From assembly GCA_046598415.1 (NCBI GenBank), contig JBKJIG010000162.1:1-64000 (forward strand): a stretch of 64,000 nucleotides of DNA, written 5' to 3'. Shown piece by piece: positions 37,388-45,839 of this stretch; position 1 is the first letter of the stretch; each line of letters begins with the position of its first letter. Under the pieces are notes generated by a model. That model was not told the origin of the DNA. It did not search any database and was given only the letters and a program-made list of their open reading frames with translations. A program made the position numbers and the translations under genes. The DNA comes from VFJZ01 sp046598415 (lineage in GTDB: Bacteria > Actinomycetota > Thermoleophilia > Gaiellales > F1-60-MAGs149).

Positions 37388-38095
37388 CTACTCGGAGGTG
37401 CGGCGCATGCCCGGCGCGGACGGCGCCGGCGGGGCTGCGCCGCCGATCATCTCGTCGCCCGCCCCGGTGGGCTTCGTCCACACGGCCTCCAAGACGCGCG
37501 CGAAGAACGGGACGGCGTGGTCGCGGTCGACGAACCGCGCGCCGTACGGCGTCGTCAGCTGGGCGTCGTAGCGGACGATCTCGACCTCGGTCGGATACGG
37601 CTCGTCGCCGGCGACATCCAGGTCGAGCACGAGGCGGTCACCGTGCGCGAACGGCACGCGGCTGTCGAAGCCGACACCGGTGCGCGACGCGTCGACGAGT
37701 TCGACCTCGACCACGCGGACGGCCTCGACCGGGTCGTCCGACACGCGGCGGGCGCGAGCTGAGATGCCGAGGCTGGCACGCTGGGCCTCGCGCTGCTTGA
37801 CGGCGGTGTCGGAGATGATCCGCACCGTCGCGATGTCGCGACCGCCACCGGCCGCCGCGACGCGGAGCGCCTGGACGACGGCGCGCCGGGCGCGGCCGTG
37901 CACGTAGTAGCGGAGCGCGAAGAACGCGTCCTGCGGCACCAGGTCGGCGGGCGCCTCGAGGCGCAGGTTGCCGCGCTCGTTGGGCTGCGCCAGCAACTGG
38001 ACGGACAGGGTGAGGGCGATCGTCTCGACCTGGTCGGACTGGATCGGTGAGGCGGACGCCGGAACGCGCTCCGGCGGCGATGCTTGGGCTGCCAC
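37388..38095 (-). CDS. PilZ-like domain protein (possible c-di-GMP receptor)
   Basis: A 235-residue protein. After a flexible N-terminus comes a beta-rich domain, then the candidate PilZ motifs: an Arg-rich ISARARRVSDDP followed about 15 residues later by VELVDASRTGVGFDSRV, the D-x-S-x-x-G element. VPFAHGDRLVLDLDV and GARFVDRDHA follow as expected for the PilZ barrel. The N-terminal segment resembles YcgR-type domains. GTG start. It lies next to the thiamine operon on the same strand, after a 9-base gap, with no evident link. Confidence 0.65.
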   Translation of the reverse strand: MAAQASPPERVPASASPIQSDQVETIALTLSVQLLAQPNERGNLRLEAPADLVPQDAFFALRYYVHGRARRAVVQALRVAAAGGGRDIATVRIISDTAVKQREAQRASLGISARARRVSDDPVEAVRVVEVELVDASRTGVGFDSRVPFAHGDRLVLDLDVAGDEPYPTEVEIVRYDAQLTTPYGARFVDRDHAVPFFARVLEAVWTKPTGAGDEMIGGAAPPAPSAPGMRRTSE

Positions 38096-38104
38096 CGACT
38101 CATC

Positions 38105-39484
38105 CTACACACCGCCGTACACATCAACCGGCCCGGCGCCGGCGCCGTACGGCAGGCCGTGCCGGACGGCCTCGGTGGCGGCCGTCTTGGCGCCCGCTGC
38201 GGCCTCCCGCAACGGCAGCCCGCGCGCCAGCAGCGCCGCCAGCGTGGAGGAGTGCGTGCAGCCCGCGCCGTGCGTCGTGCGCCGCGGCAGCCGCACGCCC
38301 TCGATGCGCGTCAGGCCGTCGCGGTCGCACAGGACGTCGTCGGCGGTCGCTCCATGGCCGCCGGTGACGATCACCGCGCAGCCATGGCGCTCGTGCAGCA
38401 CCTGCGCCAGGCGCGCGGCGCCGTCCACGTCCAGCTCCGCCAGCGCCTGCGCCTCGTAGAGGTTCGGGGTGATCACGGTCGCGCGGGCAAGCAGCAGCGT
38501 GCGGTACGCGTCGTCGCCGCCGGGCGCGAGCAGCGACGAGCCGGCCTCCGCCCGCATCACGGGATCGACCACGACGGGCACCTCGTCGGCGGCGTCCAGG
38601 TCGGCCAGCTCCGCGGCGACGGCCGCCACCGTCTCGGGCGTGCCGAGCATGCCCGTCTTGACCGCGTCGAGGCCGATATCGGCCGCCACGAGCCGGATCT
38701 GGTCGCGGACGAAGCCGGGCGGTGTGCCAACGACGCCGTGCACACCGGTCGTGGTCTGCGCGGTCAGCGCCGTCACGGCGACGAGCGGGAAGCCGCCGAC
38801 GCGGCTGATCGCCTTGATGTCGGCCTGGATGCCGGCACCGCCGCCCGAGTCGGATCCGGCGATGGTCAGCACGCGCGGACGGGCGACGAGCGCCTCGCGC
38901 AGGGCCGCCACGACGGCAGCGGGGTCGTCGGCCTCGGTGACGGCGCGCACCACGGCAATGCGGCGCGCACCCAGCGCCGCGACGCGGAAGGCGCGACGCT
39001 CGTCGATGCCGCCCAGCGCGAACCACGGCAGCCGCAGGCCGCGGGCGGCGGCGACCGCGCCCAGGCCGACCGCGGGCCGGGTCGGATGGGTGGCCGTCTC
39101 CCACACGGGGGAGACGCTGGCGTAGTCGGCCCCCTCGGCCTCGGCGGCGGCCAGCGCCGCACCGCCGCGCGTCGTGCGGCCGACGATGCCGCCGCCCATG
39201 ATCTCGCGCGCCGCGGCGACGGTGCCGTCGTCCTGGCCGAGGTGGACGCCGTCGGCGCCGGCGTCGCGAGCCAGCACGGGGTCGTCGTTGACGACGAACA
39301 GGCAGCCGGCACGCCGCGCCGCCGCCGCGCACGCCCGGGCCTCGCCCAGCAGCGCGGCGGGCGCCAGCTCGCGGTCGCGCAGCTGCACGATGTCGGCGCC
39401 GAGCGTCTCGACCAGGTCGGCCAGGCGCCCGGCTCGCACGTGCGCGGGCGCGATCACGTAGATGCGCGCCTCGCCGATCGTCAC
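38105..39484 (-). CDS. thiED: Fused thiamine-phosphate synthase / HMP(-P) kinase
   Basis: A 459-residue bifunctional enzyme. Residues 1 to about 202 are ThiE: DIVQLRDREL, LFVVNDDPVLA, GVHLGQDD and YASVSPVWETATHP. The rest is ThiD: VLTIAGSDSGGGAGIQADIK, VTALTAQTTTGVHGV, VVDPVMRAEAGSSLL, TPNLYEAQAL and the catalytic THGAGCTHSSTLAALLA. The same chain phosphorylates the pyrimidine moiety and couples it to the thiazole. GTG start overlaps the thiG stop by 4 bases; it is the last gene of the riboswitch-controlled operon. Confidence 0.95.
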   Translation of the reverse strand: MTIGEARIYVIAPAHVRAGRLADLVETLGADIVQLRDRELAPAALLGEARACAAAARRAGCLFVVNDDPVLARDAGADGVHLGQDDGTVAAAREIMGGGIVGRTTRGGAALAAAEAEGADYASVSPVWETATHPTRPAVGLGAVAAARGLRLPWFALGGIDERRAFRVAALGARRIAVVRAVTEADDPAAVVAALREALVARPRVLTIAGSDSGGGAGIQADIKAISRVGGFPLVAVTALTAQTTTGVHGVVGTPPGFVRDQIRLVAADIGLDAVKTGMLGTPETVAAVAAELADLDAADEVPVVVDPVMRAEAGSSLLAPGGDDAYRTLLLARATVITPNLYEAQALAELDVDGAARLAQVLHERHGCAVIVTGGHGATADDVLCDRDGLTRIEGVRLPRRTTHGAGCTHSSTLAALLARGLPLREAAAGAKTAATEAVRHGLPYGAGAGPVDVYGGV

Positions 39485-40260
39485 GCGGGTTCCAGGTCGG
39501 GCAGGCCGGCCTCGTCCGTCGAGGCCTGGGCGTGGTGCAGGCGTGGGATGCGCCCGGCGCGGCTCGCGAGGCGGCCGGCGTCGACCGCGAGCCGCAGGGC
39601 GGTTGCCATCGCCTCCGGGTCGCGAGCGCGGGAGACGGCGGTGGCGGCCAGCACGGCGTCGCAGCCGAGCTCCATCGCCAGCACGGCGTCGGATGCCGTG
39701 CCGATGCCGGCGTCGAGGATGAGCGGCACCGACACCGCCTCGCGGCAGAGCGCGATGTTGTGCTCGTTACGGATCCCGAGGCCGCTGCCGATCGGTGAGC
39801 CGAGTGGCATCACCGCGGCGCAGCCGGCGTCTTCCAGGCGTCGCGCCAGCACGGGATCGTCGGTGGTGTAGGGCAGCACGATGAAGCCGTCGGCGACCAG
39901 CTCGCGGGCGGCCTTCAGCAGCTCGACGCCGTCGGGCAGCAGCGTGCGGCGATCGCCGATCACCTCGAGCTTCAGCCACGGCGTCTCGAACGCCTCGCGG
40001 GCCAGCTGCGCCGTGGCGACGGCATCCCGGGCGCTGAAGCAGCCGGCGGTGTTCGGCAGCACGCGGGCGCCGCCGCGCGTGACGGCGTCGTAGAGGCCGC
40101 CCGGCGCCTGCTCGACGCGGCGCAGGGCGACGGTCACGATCTCGGCGCCGCTGGCGGCCAGGGCGGCCTCGAACCGGTCGAGACGATGGAAGCCACCGGA
40201 ACCCAGCAGCAACCTGGAGCGGATCTCCGTGCCGGCGATGATGAACGGGTCGTCGCGCAT
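39481..40260 (-). CDS. thiG: Thiazole synthase
   Basis: Condenses deoxyxylulose phosphate, dehydroglycine and the ThiS thiocarboxylate into the thiazole ring. The 259-residue TIM barrel has SRLLLGSGGF, the Schiff-base lysine in WLKLEVIGDRRTLLPD, MPLGSPIGSGLGIRN and DAGIGTASDAVLAMELGCDA. ATG at 40260 follows the thiS stop by one base. ThiO in the same operon supplies the glycine imine. Confidence 0.97.
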   Translation of the reverse strand: MRDDPFIIAGTEIRSRLLLGSGGFHRLDRFEAALAASGAEIVTVALRRVEQAPGGLYDAVTRGGARVLPNTAGCFSARDAVATAQLAREAFETPWLKLEVIGDRRTLLPDGVELLKAARELVADGFIVLPYTTDDPVLARRLEDAGCAAVMPLGSPIGSGLGIRNEHNIALCREAVSVPLILDAGIGTASDAVLAMELGCDAVLAATAVSRARDPEAMATALRLAVDAGRLASRAGRIPRLHHAQASTDEAGLPDLEPA

Positions 40261-40261
40261 G

Positions 40262-40468
40262 TCAGCCTCCGGCCGTTGCGCGCAGCACCTCGAGCTGCGC
40301 GTCCTCGTGGAGCGTCGTCGTGTGCCAGGCCGAGCGCGGGACGACGGTACCGTCCAGCGCCACGGCGATGCCGCGCTCGTCGGCGCCCGCGCCGGCGGCG
40401 ACGACGGCGTCACGGACGGTCGCGCCGTCCGTCAGCTCGGCCACGCGACCGTTCAGCAGCACGTTCAT
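40262..40468 (-). CDS. thiS: Sulfur carrier protein ThiS
   Basis: A 68-residue ubiquitin-fold sulfur carrier. It begins MNVLLNGRVAELTDGATVRD, has GIAVALDGTVVPRSAW in the middle and ends with the required Gly-Gly that is adenylated and thiocarboxylated. Its ATG overlaps the thiO stop by 4 bases. thiF was not found in the window. Confidence 0.95.
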   Translation of the reverse strand: MNVLLNGRVAELTDGATVRDAVVAAGAGADERGIAVALDGTVVPRSAWHTTTLHEDAQLEVLRATAGG

Positions 40469-41559
40469 GCGAACCTCCGCGGATCGAAGCCGCGCGCGAG
40501 CTCGGGCAGGGTCTCGCCGCGCGCCGCTGCCACGATCGCGGCGCCGGCCAGCGGCAGCAGCAGTACGCCGTGGCGGAACCCGCCGGTCGCCCACACCAGG
40601 CCATCGTCGTCGGCGCCGATGGCGGGCCGGAGGTCGCCGGTCGCGGGCCGCAGCCCCGCCACGGTCGCCGCGAGCCGCAGCTCGGCCAGCTCCGGGGCGA
40701 TGCGCAGTGCGTCCTCCAGCAGGTCGAACACGCCCCCCGCGGTCACGTCGCGATCGCCGCGCTCCTCCTGCGTCGCACCGACCACGACGCGGCCGTCGGG
40801 CCGCGGCACCAGGTAGCAGGACGGTGTGCGCACCATCCGCCGCAGCGGCGAGGGGTGGTCGGCCCGCGGCGTGAGCGTGAGGATCTGGCCCTTCACGGGC
40901 CGCACCGGTACCCGCGCCGAGAGACGTCCGGCCGCGGCGCCGGCGGCGTTCACGACGGCGCCCGCGGCGATCGTCGAGCCGGCCACCCGGACACCGCCCG
41001 GCACGATCTCGGCCGTACCGTCGACGGTCACGACGCCGGCGGCGCGGCAGGCGGCGCGCAGCGCTGTCACGAGCACCGCCGGATCGGCCTGGTGCTCGTC
41101 GTCGAGGGCGATCCCGCCGCTGACGGCAGGCCCGAGCCCGGGCTCGACCGCGGCCAGCGCGTCGGCGTCCTGCCAGTCCTCGGGCCGGCCGTTGCGCGCC
41201 AGCGTCTCACGGACGCGGCGGACGGCGCCGAGATGCTCCGGCCGGGCTGCGACGTACACCGAGCCGCACCGGTGAAAGCCGCTCTCCAGGCCGGCGGCCG
41301 CCTCGACCTCGGTCGCGAAGGCCGGCCACGCGGCGGCGGCTGACCGCAGGGCGGTGTAGAAGTCGCGCTCGCCGTCGTCCTCGTGCTCCGACCAGGGGCA
41401 GAGCATGCCTGCGGCGACCGCCGCGGTCGGCTCGCCGCCATCGTCCACGAGGACGACGGACGCTCCCTGCGCCGCGAGTCGCCAGGCCGCGGTCAGACCC
41501 CAGACGCCCGCACCGATGACGGCGACTTCGACGGAGGTGGGGAGGAGGGAATCTGCCAC
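40465..41559 (-). CDS. thiO: Glycine oxidase ThiO
   Basis: FAD enzyme oxidising glycine to the imine used for the thiazole ring. The 364 residues open with the dinucleotide-binding VAVIGAGVWGLTAAWRLAAQ, then SVVLVDDGG, AAGMLCPWSE, VRPVKGQILTL, SCYLVPRPDGRVVVGATQEE and the C-terminal WATGGFRHGVLLLPLAG. The GTG start is the last three bases of the riboswitch P1 stem, with AGGAA as ribosome-binding site inside the aptamer, so translation should be blocked when TPP is bound. Confidence 0.94.
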   Translation of the reverse strand: MADSLLPTSVEVAVIGAGVWGLTAAWRLAAQGASVVLVDDGGEPTAAVAAGMLCPWSEHEDDGERDFYTALRSAAAAWPAFATEVEAAAGLESGFHRCGSVYVAARPEHLGAVRRVRETLARNGRPEDWQDADALAAVEPGLGPAVSGGIALDDEHQADPAVLVTALRAACRAAGVVTVDGTAEIVPGGVRVAGSTIAAGAVVNAAGAAAGRLSARVPVRPVKGQILTLTPRADHPSPLRRMVRTPSCYLVPRPDGRVVVGATQEERGDRDVTAGGVFDLLEDALRIAPELAELRLAATVAGLRPATGDLRPAIGADDDGLVWATGGFRHGVLLLPLAGAAIVAAARGETLPELARGFDPRRFA

Positions 41560-41654
41560 GAGCTTCCTACGCTGGTGCGAACCAGGTCAGGTTCCGCGAT
41601 CGCGGGCCGCGTGCCCGCCTCTCAGCCCCCGTTCGTGGGGCTCCCGCGCTCGTG
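41557..41654 (-). ncRNA. TPP (THI-box) riboswitch controlling the thi operon
   Basis: On the minus strand the conserved elements appear in order: GGGGGCTGAGAGG (CTGAGA at 41625-41620), the variable P3 region, then CCTGACCTGGTTCGCACCAG and CGTAGGAA (41591-41564), the invariant core of thiamine pyrophosphate aptamers. CACGAGC (41654-41648) at the 5' end pairs perfectly with GCTCGTG (41563-41557) at the 3' end as P1. The last three bases of that stem are the thiO GTG. The switch therefore appears purely translational, with no separate expression platform. Confidence 0.95.
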
Positions 41655-41664
41655 ACGGATCCTA

Positions 41665-42384
41665 CTACGCGTTGTCGGTGACCGTCGTCGCCTGGATCGC
41701 GGTCAGCACCAGCTCGTCGATCGTGGCGGCGTTGTCGCCGATGCAGTTCAGGGTCGCGACGCCGCCGGAGATCATGCGGCCCCAGCTGTACGACATGGTC
41801 GCCTCGCCACCGGCCTTGATGGTGGTGGTGAAGTTGGGCGACGAGCCGCCGGGCACGACGATGTGGCACGTGACGACGGTGTTGCTGGCCGACGTGACCT
41901 GGCCGGACACGAACACGACGTAGGGCGCGAGCGTCAGGTTCGTCGTGGCGCCGAGCTGGGCGACGTTGCCGGCCGAGGTGGTGACGGCGAGGCTGTTGAA
42001 CCGGTGCACGTACGCCGGGCCCTGCCCGTTGGCGCCATCAGCACCGCCGGCACCGGGAGGACCGGGGTCGCCGGGCTGACCGTCGAGACCGTTATCACCG
42101 GAGGTGCCGGAGTCGCCCTGCGCGCCCTGCGGACCGATCACGCCCTTGGCGCCGGCGGGACCTGCGGGGCCGGCCGGGCCGGAACCAGAATTCAGGACGC
42201 CCGGCGCGAAGTCGGCCGCCTTCAGGGTGTGATCCTTGACGTGGGCCGTCGTGATCGCGTTCCTGGCGATGTCCTTGCCGGCGATCAGCTTCTTGGCGGC
42301 CGGCGCCACGCCCGCGGTCGCGAAGACCAGCGCAAGCGTCGCGATGACCGTCGGCGCCGACGGCCTCTTCAGCAGGCGATTCAT
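41665..42384 (-). CDS. Secreted collagen-like (Gly-X-Y) surface protein
   Basis: A 239-residue exported protein. A signal peptide (APTVIATLALVFATAGVAPA) is followed by a linker AAKKLIAGKDIARNAITTAH, VKDHTLKAADFAPG. Next comes an uninterrupted Gly-X-Y region of about 50 residues (GPAGPAGPAGAKGVIGPQGA, GDPGPPGAGGADGANG) and a C-terminal beta domain of about 110 residues (VSGQVTSASNTVVTCHIVVP). ATG at 42384 has AAAGGGA as ribosome-binding site. The role is probably extracellular; the ligand is unknown. Confidence 0.85.
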   Translation of the reverse strand: MNRLLKRPSAPTVIATLALVFATAGVAPAAKKLIAGKDIARNAITTAHVKDHTLKAADFAPGVLNSGSGPAGPAGPAGAKGVIGPQGAQGDSGTSGDNGLDGQPGDPGPPGAGGADGANGQGPAYVHRFNSLAVTTSAGNVAQLGATTNLTLAPYVVFVSGQVTSASNTVVTCHIVVPGGSSPNFTTTIKAGGEATMSYSWGRMISGGVATLNCIGDNAATIDELVLTAIQATTVTDNA

Positions 42385-42520
42385 GGAGTTCGTCCCTTTC
42401 ACGTTCATTGCCTGCATCCGGTATCGGCAACCCGTCCGGGGGATGACGTACCCCGATCGGGGGAAGCGCGCTCCGTCACAAGAACCCGGGCAAGCGGCAC
42501 AGCCGTCCGGTTCGCGTTGT

Positions 42521-42526
42521 TACAAT
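42521..42526 (+). promoter_or_regulatory. -10 box TACAAT upstream of hppA
   Basis: TACAAT lies 51 bases before the hppA ATG in the 193-base divergent gap with the collagen-like gene. An AGGAG (42558-42562) between them could be the ribosome-binding site, though spacing to the ATG is long (15 bases). No clear -35 is visible. Confidence 0.45.
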
Positions 42527-42577
42527 CGCTCGCCGTCTAACGGCCCCATCCCATTTCAGGAGCGGACGACTCACTCG

Positions 42578-44674
42578 ATGGATACCCTCTTTCAAGAGCA
42601 TGCGGTGCTCATTGCGCTCATCTGCGGCGCCGCAACGCTGATCTACGGCCTCGCGCTCATCCGCTGGGTCCTTGCCAAGCCCCAGGGCAACGACGAGATG
42701 AAGGCGATCGCCGCTGCGATCCAGGAGGGCGCGGCCGCGTACCTTCGCCGGCAGTACCGCACCGTCGCGATCGTCGCGGTCGTGCTGACGGCGATCCTGC
42801 TGATTCCCGATCTGGGCGGCTGGCGCGTCTCGCTCGGCTTCGTGATCGGCGCGACGCTGTCGGCCGCGGCCGGCTTCATCGGCATGAACGTCGCCGTGCG
42901 CGCCAACGTGCGCACCGCCGAGGCGGCCCGCCACGGCCTGCCGCAGGCGATGTCGGTGGCCTTCAAGGGCGGCACGGTCACGGGCATCCTCGTGATCTCG
43001 CTCGGCATGCTCGGCGTGGCCGGCTACTACGGCGCTCTCCGCGCCGGCGGCGTCGACCAGAACGACGCCATCCGCGGACTCATCGGCCTCGGCTTCGGCG
43101 GCTCGCTGATCTCGGTCTTCGCCCGGGTCGGCGGCGGCATCTTCACCAAGGGCGCCGACGTCGGTGCCGACCTGGTGGGCAAGATCGAGGCCGGCATCCC
43201 CGAGGACGACCCGCGCAACCCGGCCGTGATCGCCGACAACGTCGGTGACAACGTCGGCGACGACGCCGGCATGGCTGCCGACCTGTTCGAGACGTACGCC
43301 GTCACGATCGTCGCCGCCATGCTGCTGCTCGACCAGTTCACGACCGGCACGCCCGGCTCCGAGGCCATCGTCGGCCTGCCGCTGGTGCTGGCGGGCCTGT
43401 CCGGCCTCGCGTCGATCGTCGGCACACTGCTGGTGCGCGTCCGCGAGGGCGGCTCGATCATCAACGCGCTCTACATCGGCGTGCTCGTCTCGGCCGTCAT
43501 CTCGGCCGTGCTGTTCCTGCCGGCGATCGCCTCGGTCGGCAAGCGCTTCGACGAGGCCGGCGACGCGTTCGCCGGCATCACCACCAGCGACATCATCATC
43601 TGCGCCCTGGTCGGCCTCGCCGTCACGGCCCTGTTGATGGCCATCACCGAGTACTACACCGGCACCCGCTTCAAGCCCGTCCAGGCTACCGCCGAGGCGT
43701 CCACCACCGGCCACGCGACCAACATCATCGCCGGCCTCGGCTACTCGATGCAGGCCACCGCCGGTCCCGTCGTCGTCATCGGCGCCGGCATCCTGATCGC
43801 CAACAAGCTCGCCGGCCTGCCCGGCATCACGTTCGCCGTCGTCTCGATGCTGTCGATGGCCGGCGTCATCATCGCGCTCGACGCGTTCGGCCCGGTCACC
43901 GACAACGCGGGCGGCATCGCCGAGATGGCGAACATGCCGGAAGAGGTGCGCAGCAAGGTCACCGACCCGCTCGACGCGGTCGGCAACACCACCAAGGCCG
44001 TCACCAAGGGCTACGCGATCGGCTCGGCCGGTCTCGCCGCGCTGGTGCTGTTCGCCTCCTATCGCGACGAGTTGAGCATCAAGCTGGCAGAGGCGGGCAA
44101 GCCGTCGGCGCTGGCGTTCGACCTCGGCAACGCGTGGGTCGTGGTCGGCCTGCTGATCGGCGGCGCCATGCCCTTCCTGTTCGCCTCGTTCTGCATGCAG
44201 GCCGTCGGCCGTGCCGGCGCCGCGGTGGTCGAGGAGGTGCGCCGCCAGTTCCGCGAGAAGCCCGGCATCATGGAAGGCACCGAGCGGCCCGAGTACGGCA
44301 CCTGCGTCGACATCGTCACCAAGACGGCGCTGCGCGAGATGATGATCCCCGCCGCGATCCCGATCGTGATTCCGGTGGCCGTCGCCCTCCTCTCGAAGGA
44401 GGCCCTCGGTGGCCTGCTGATGGGCACCATCGTGACCGGCCTGTTCCTGGCCATCGCGATGACGTCCGGCGGCGGTGCCTGGGACAACGCGAAGAAGCTG
44501 ATCGAGGACGGCGCGTACGGCGGCAAGGGCTCGATCGCCCACCAGGCCGCCATCACCGGCGACACCGTCGGCGACCCGTACAAGGACACCGCCGGCCCGG
44601 CCATCAACCCGATGATCAAGATCGCGAACATCGTCGCGATCCTGCTGATCCCGCTCATCGTCAACCTGGCGTAA
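42578..44674 (+). CDS. hppA: Membrane-bound proton-translocating pyrophosphatase, K+-independent type
   Basis: Integral membrane pump coupling PPi hydrolysis to H+ transport, 698 residues with about 16 hydrophobic helices. The PPi/Mg-binding sites are complete: GGGIFTKGADVGADLVGKIE, NPAVIADNVGDNVGD, AFGPVTDNAGGIAEM and TGDTVGDPYKDTAGPAINPM. The monovalent-cation determinant reads GNTTKAVTKG, with Lys473 where K+-dependent enzymes have Ala; Lys in GNTTKA is the known mark of the K+-independent class. It would help energise the membrane from biosynthetic pyrophosphate. Confidence 0.96.
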   Translation: MDTLFQEHAVLIALICGAATLIYGLALIRWVLAKPQGNDEMKAIAAAIQEGAAAYLRRQYRTVAIVAVVLTAILLIPDLGGWRVSLGFVIGATLSAAAGFIGMNVAVRANVRTAEAARHGLPQAMSVAFKGGTVTGILVISLGMLGVAGYYGALRAGGVDQNDAIRGLIGLGFGGSLISVFARVGGGIFTKGADVGADLVGKIEAGIPEDDPRNPAVIADNVGDNVGDDAGMAADLFETYAVTIVAAMLLLDQFTTGTPGSEAIVGLPLVLAGLSGLASIVGTLLVRVREGGSIINALYIGVLVSAVISAVLFLPAIASVGKRFDEAGDAFAGITTSDIIICALVGLAVTALLMAITEYYTGTRFKPVQATAEASTTGHATNIIAGLGYSMQATAGPVVVIGAGILIANKLAGLPGITFAVVSMLSMAGVIIALDAFGPVTDNAGGIAEMANMPEEVRSKVTDPLDAVGNTTKAVTKGYAIGSAGLAALVLFASYRDELSIKLAEAGKPSALAFDLGNAWVVVGLLIGGAMPFLFASFCMQAVGRAGAAVVEEVRRQFREKPGIMEGTERPEYGTCVDIVTKTALREMMIPAAIPIVIPVAVALLSKEALGGLLMGTIVTGLFLAIAMTSGGGAWDNAKKLIEDGAYGGKGSIAHQAAITGDTVGDPYKDTAGPAINPMIKIANIVAILLIPLIVNLA

Positions 44675-44683
44675 CGTTTCCGC

Positions 44684-45838
44684 GTGATCGCGGACCTGAT
44701 CGAGCCGGAGGAGCTCACCGAGCTCCTCCGGCTGCTCGTCTCCACACCCAGCGTGACGGGCGAGGAGCAGGCGGTGGCCGAGGCCGCCGCCGGCTGGCTG
44801 CGGCAACGCGGTGTCGACGCGCGCATCGTCGAGGCCGCGCCCGGCCGGCCCAACGTGATCGCCTCGATCGGTACCGGCCCGCGCGGCCTGGTGCTGAACG
44901 GCCACTACGACGTGGTGCCGGTGGGCGACGGCTGGACGCGCGACCCGTGGGGCGCCGAGATCGTCGACGATCGCCTGTACGGCCGCGGATCCGCCGACAT
45001 GAAGGCCGGTCTGGCCTGTGCGATGGTGGCGTTCGTGGCCTGCGCGCGGGCCGTCCCGAACCCGCAGGCCCGCCTGCTGCTGACGTGTGTGATCGACGAG
45101 GAGGACGCGGGCCGCGGCACGCGCGCCTCGATCGCCGACGGCCTCGACTGCGACTGGGCGGTGGTCTGCGAGCCGACCGAGCTGCGCGCCGTCCGCGCCG
45201 CCCGCGGCAACTGCTACCTCGACGTCACGATCGTCGGCGTCTCGGCCCATGCCGGCAACCCCGACCTGGGCGTGAACGCCATCCACGCGGGGGCGCAGGT
45301 GGTGGAACGCGTCGTCGCGCTCGACCGCCAGCTGCAGACCCGCACGCACCCGCTGCTGATCCCGCCCCGCACCGGCGTGGGCGTGATCGAGGGCGGCCTG
45401 CTGGTGTCGGCCGTCGCGCCCGACTGCGCGATCCGCATCGACCGCCGCACACTGCCCGGCGAGGACGGCGCCAGCGCACTGGCCGACCTGGAGCGCGTGC
45501 TCGCCGCGGCGCCGATCGAGCCGCGCGAGGCCCAGGTCAGCGTCGCGATGACGATGGAGATGCCGCCCTTCGAGACCCCGGCCGGCCACCCGCTGCTCGC
45601 GGCGCTGTCGGCGGCTGCGCAGGAGGCCGGTGCGCCCGCCGGGGAGCCGATCGGCGTCACGTATGCCACCGACGCCGGGTTCATCCACCGTGACGGCCAG
45701 ATCCCGGTCGTCGTGTTCGGACCCGGCAGCGTCACCGAGGCCCATAAGCCCGACGAGTCGGTGCCGCTTGCCGACCTGCCCATCGCGGCGCGCACGTATG
45801 CGCTGCTCGCCCACCGCGTCCTGACGGGAGCCGTCTGA
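44684..45838 (+). CDS. M20 family deacylase (ArgE/DapE-like)
   Basis: A 384-residue di-zinc hydrolase. Motifs: LNGHYDVVPVGDGWTRDPWG, YGRGSADMKAGLACAM, CVIDEEDAGRGTRASI, CEPTELRA and the C-terminal GPGSVTEAHKPDESV, matching ArgE/DapE/ACY1-type enzymes acting on N-acylated amino acids. GTG at 44684 lies 9 bases after hppA. One base separates it from the M24 gene, suggesting a shared function in processing an N-acyl or cyclic amino-acid compound. Confidence 0.88.
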   Translation: MIADLIEPEELTELLRLLVSTPSVTGEEQAVAEAAAGWLRQRGVDARIVEAAPGRPNVIASIGTGPRGLVLNGHYDVVPVGDGWTRDPWGAEIVDDRLYGRGSADMKAGLACAMVAFVACARAVPNPQARLLLTCVIDEEDAGRGTRASIADGLDCDWAVVCEPTELRAVRAARGNCYLDVTIVGVSAHAGNPDLGVNAIHAGAQVVERVVALDRQLQTRTHPLLIPPRTGVGVIEGGLLVSAVAPDCAIRIDRRTLPGEDGASALADLERVLAAAPIEPREAQVSVAMTMEMPPFETPAGHPLLAALSAAAQEAGAPAGEPIGVTYATDAGFIHRDGQIPVVVFGPGSVTEAHKPDESVPLADLPIAARTYALLAHRVLTGAV

Positions 45839-45839
45839 C

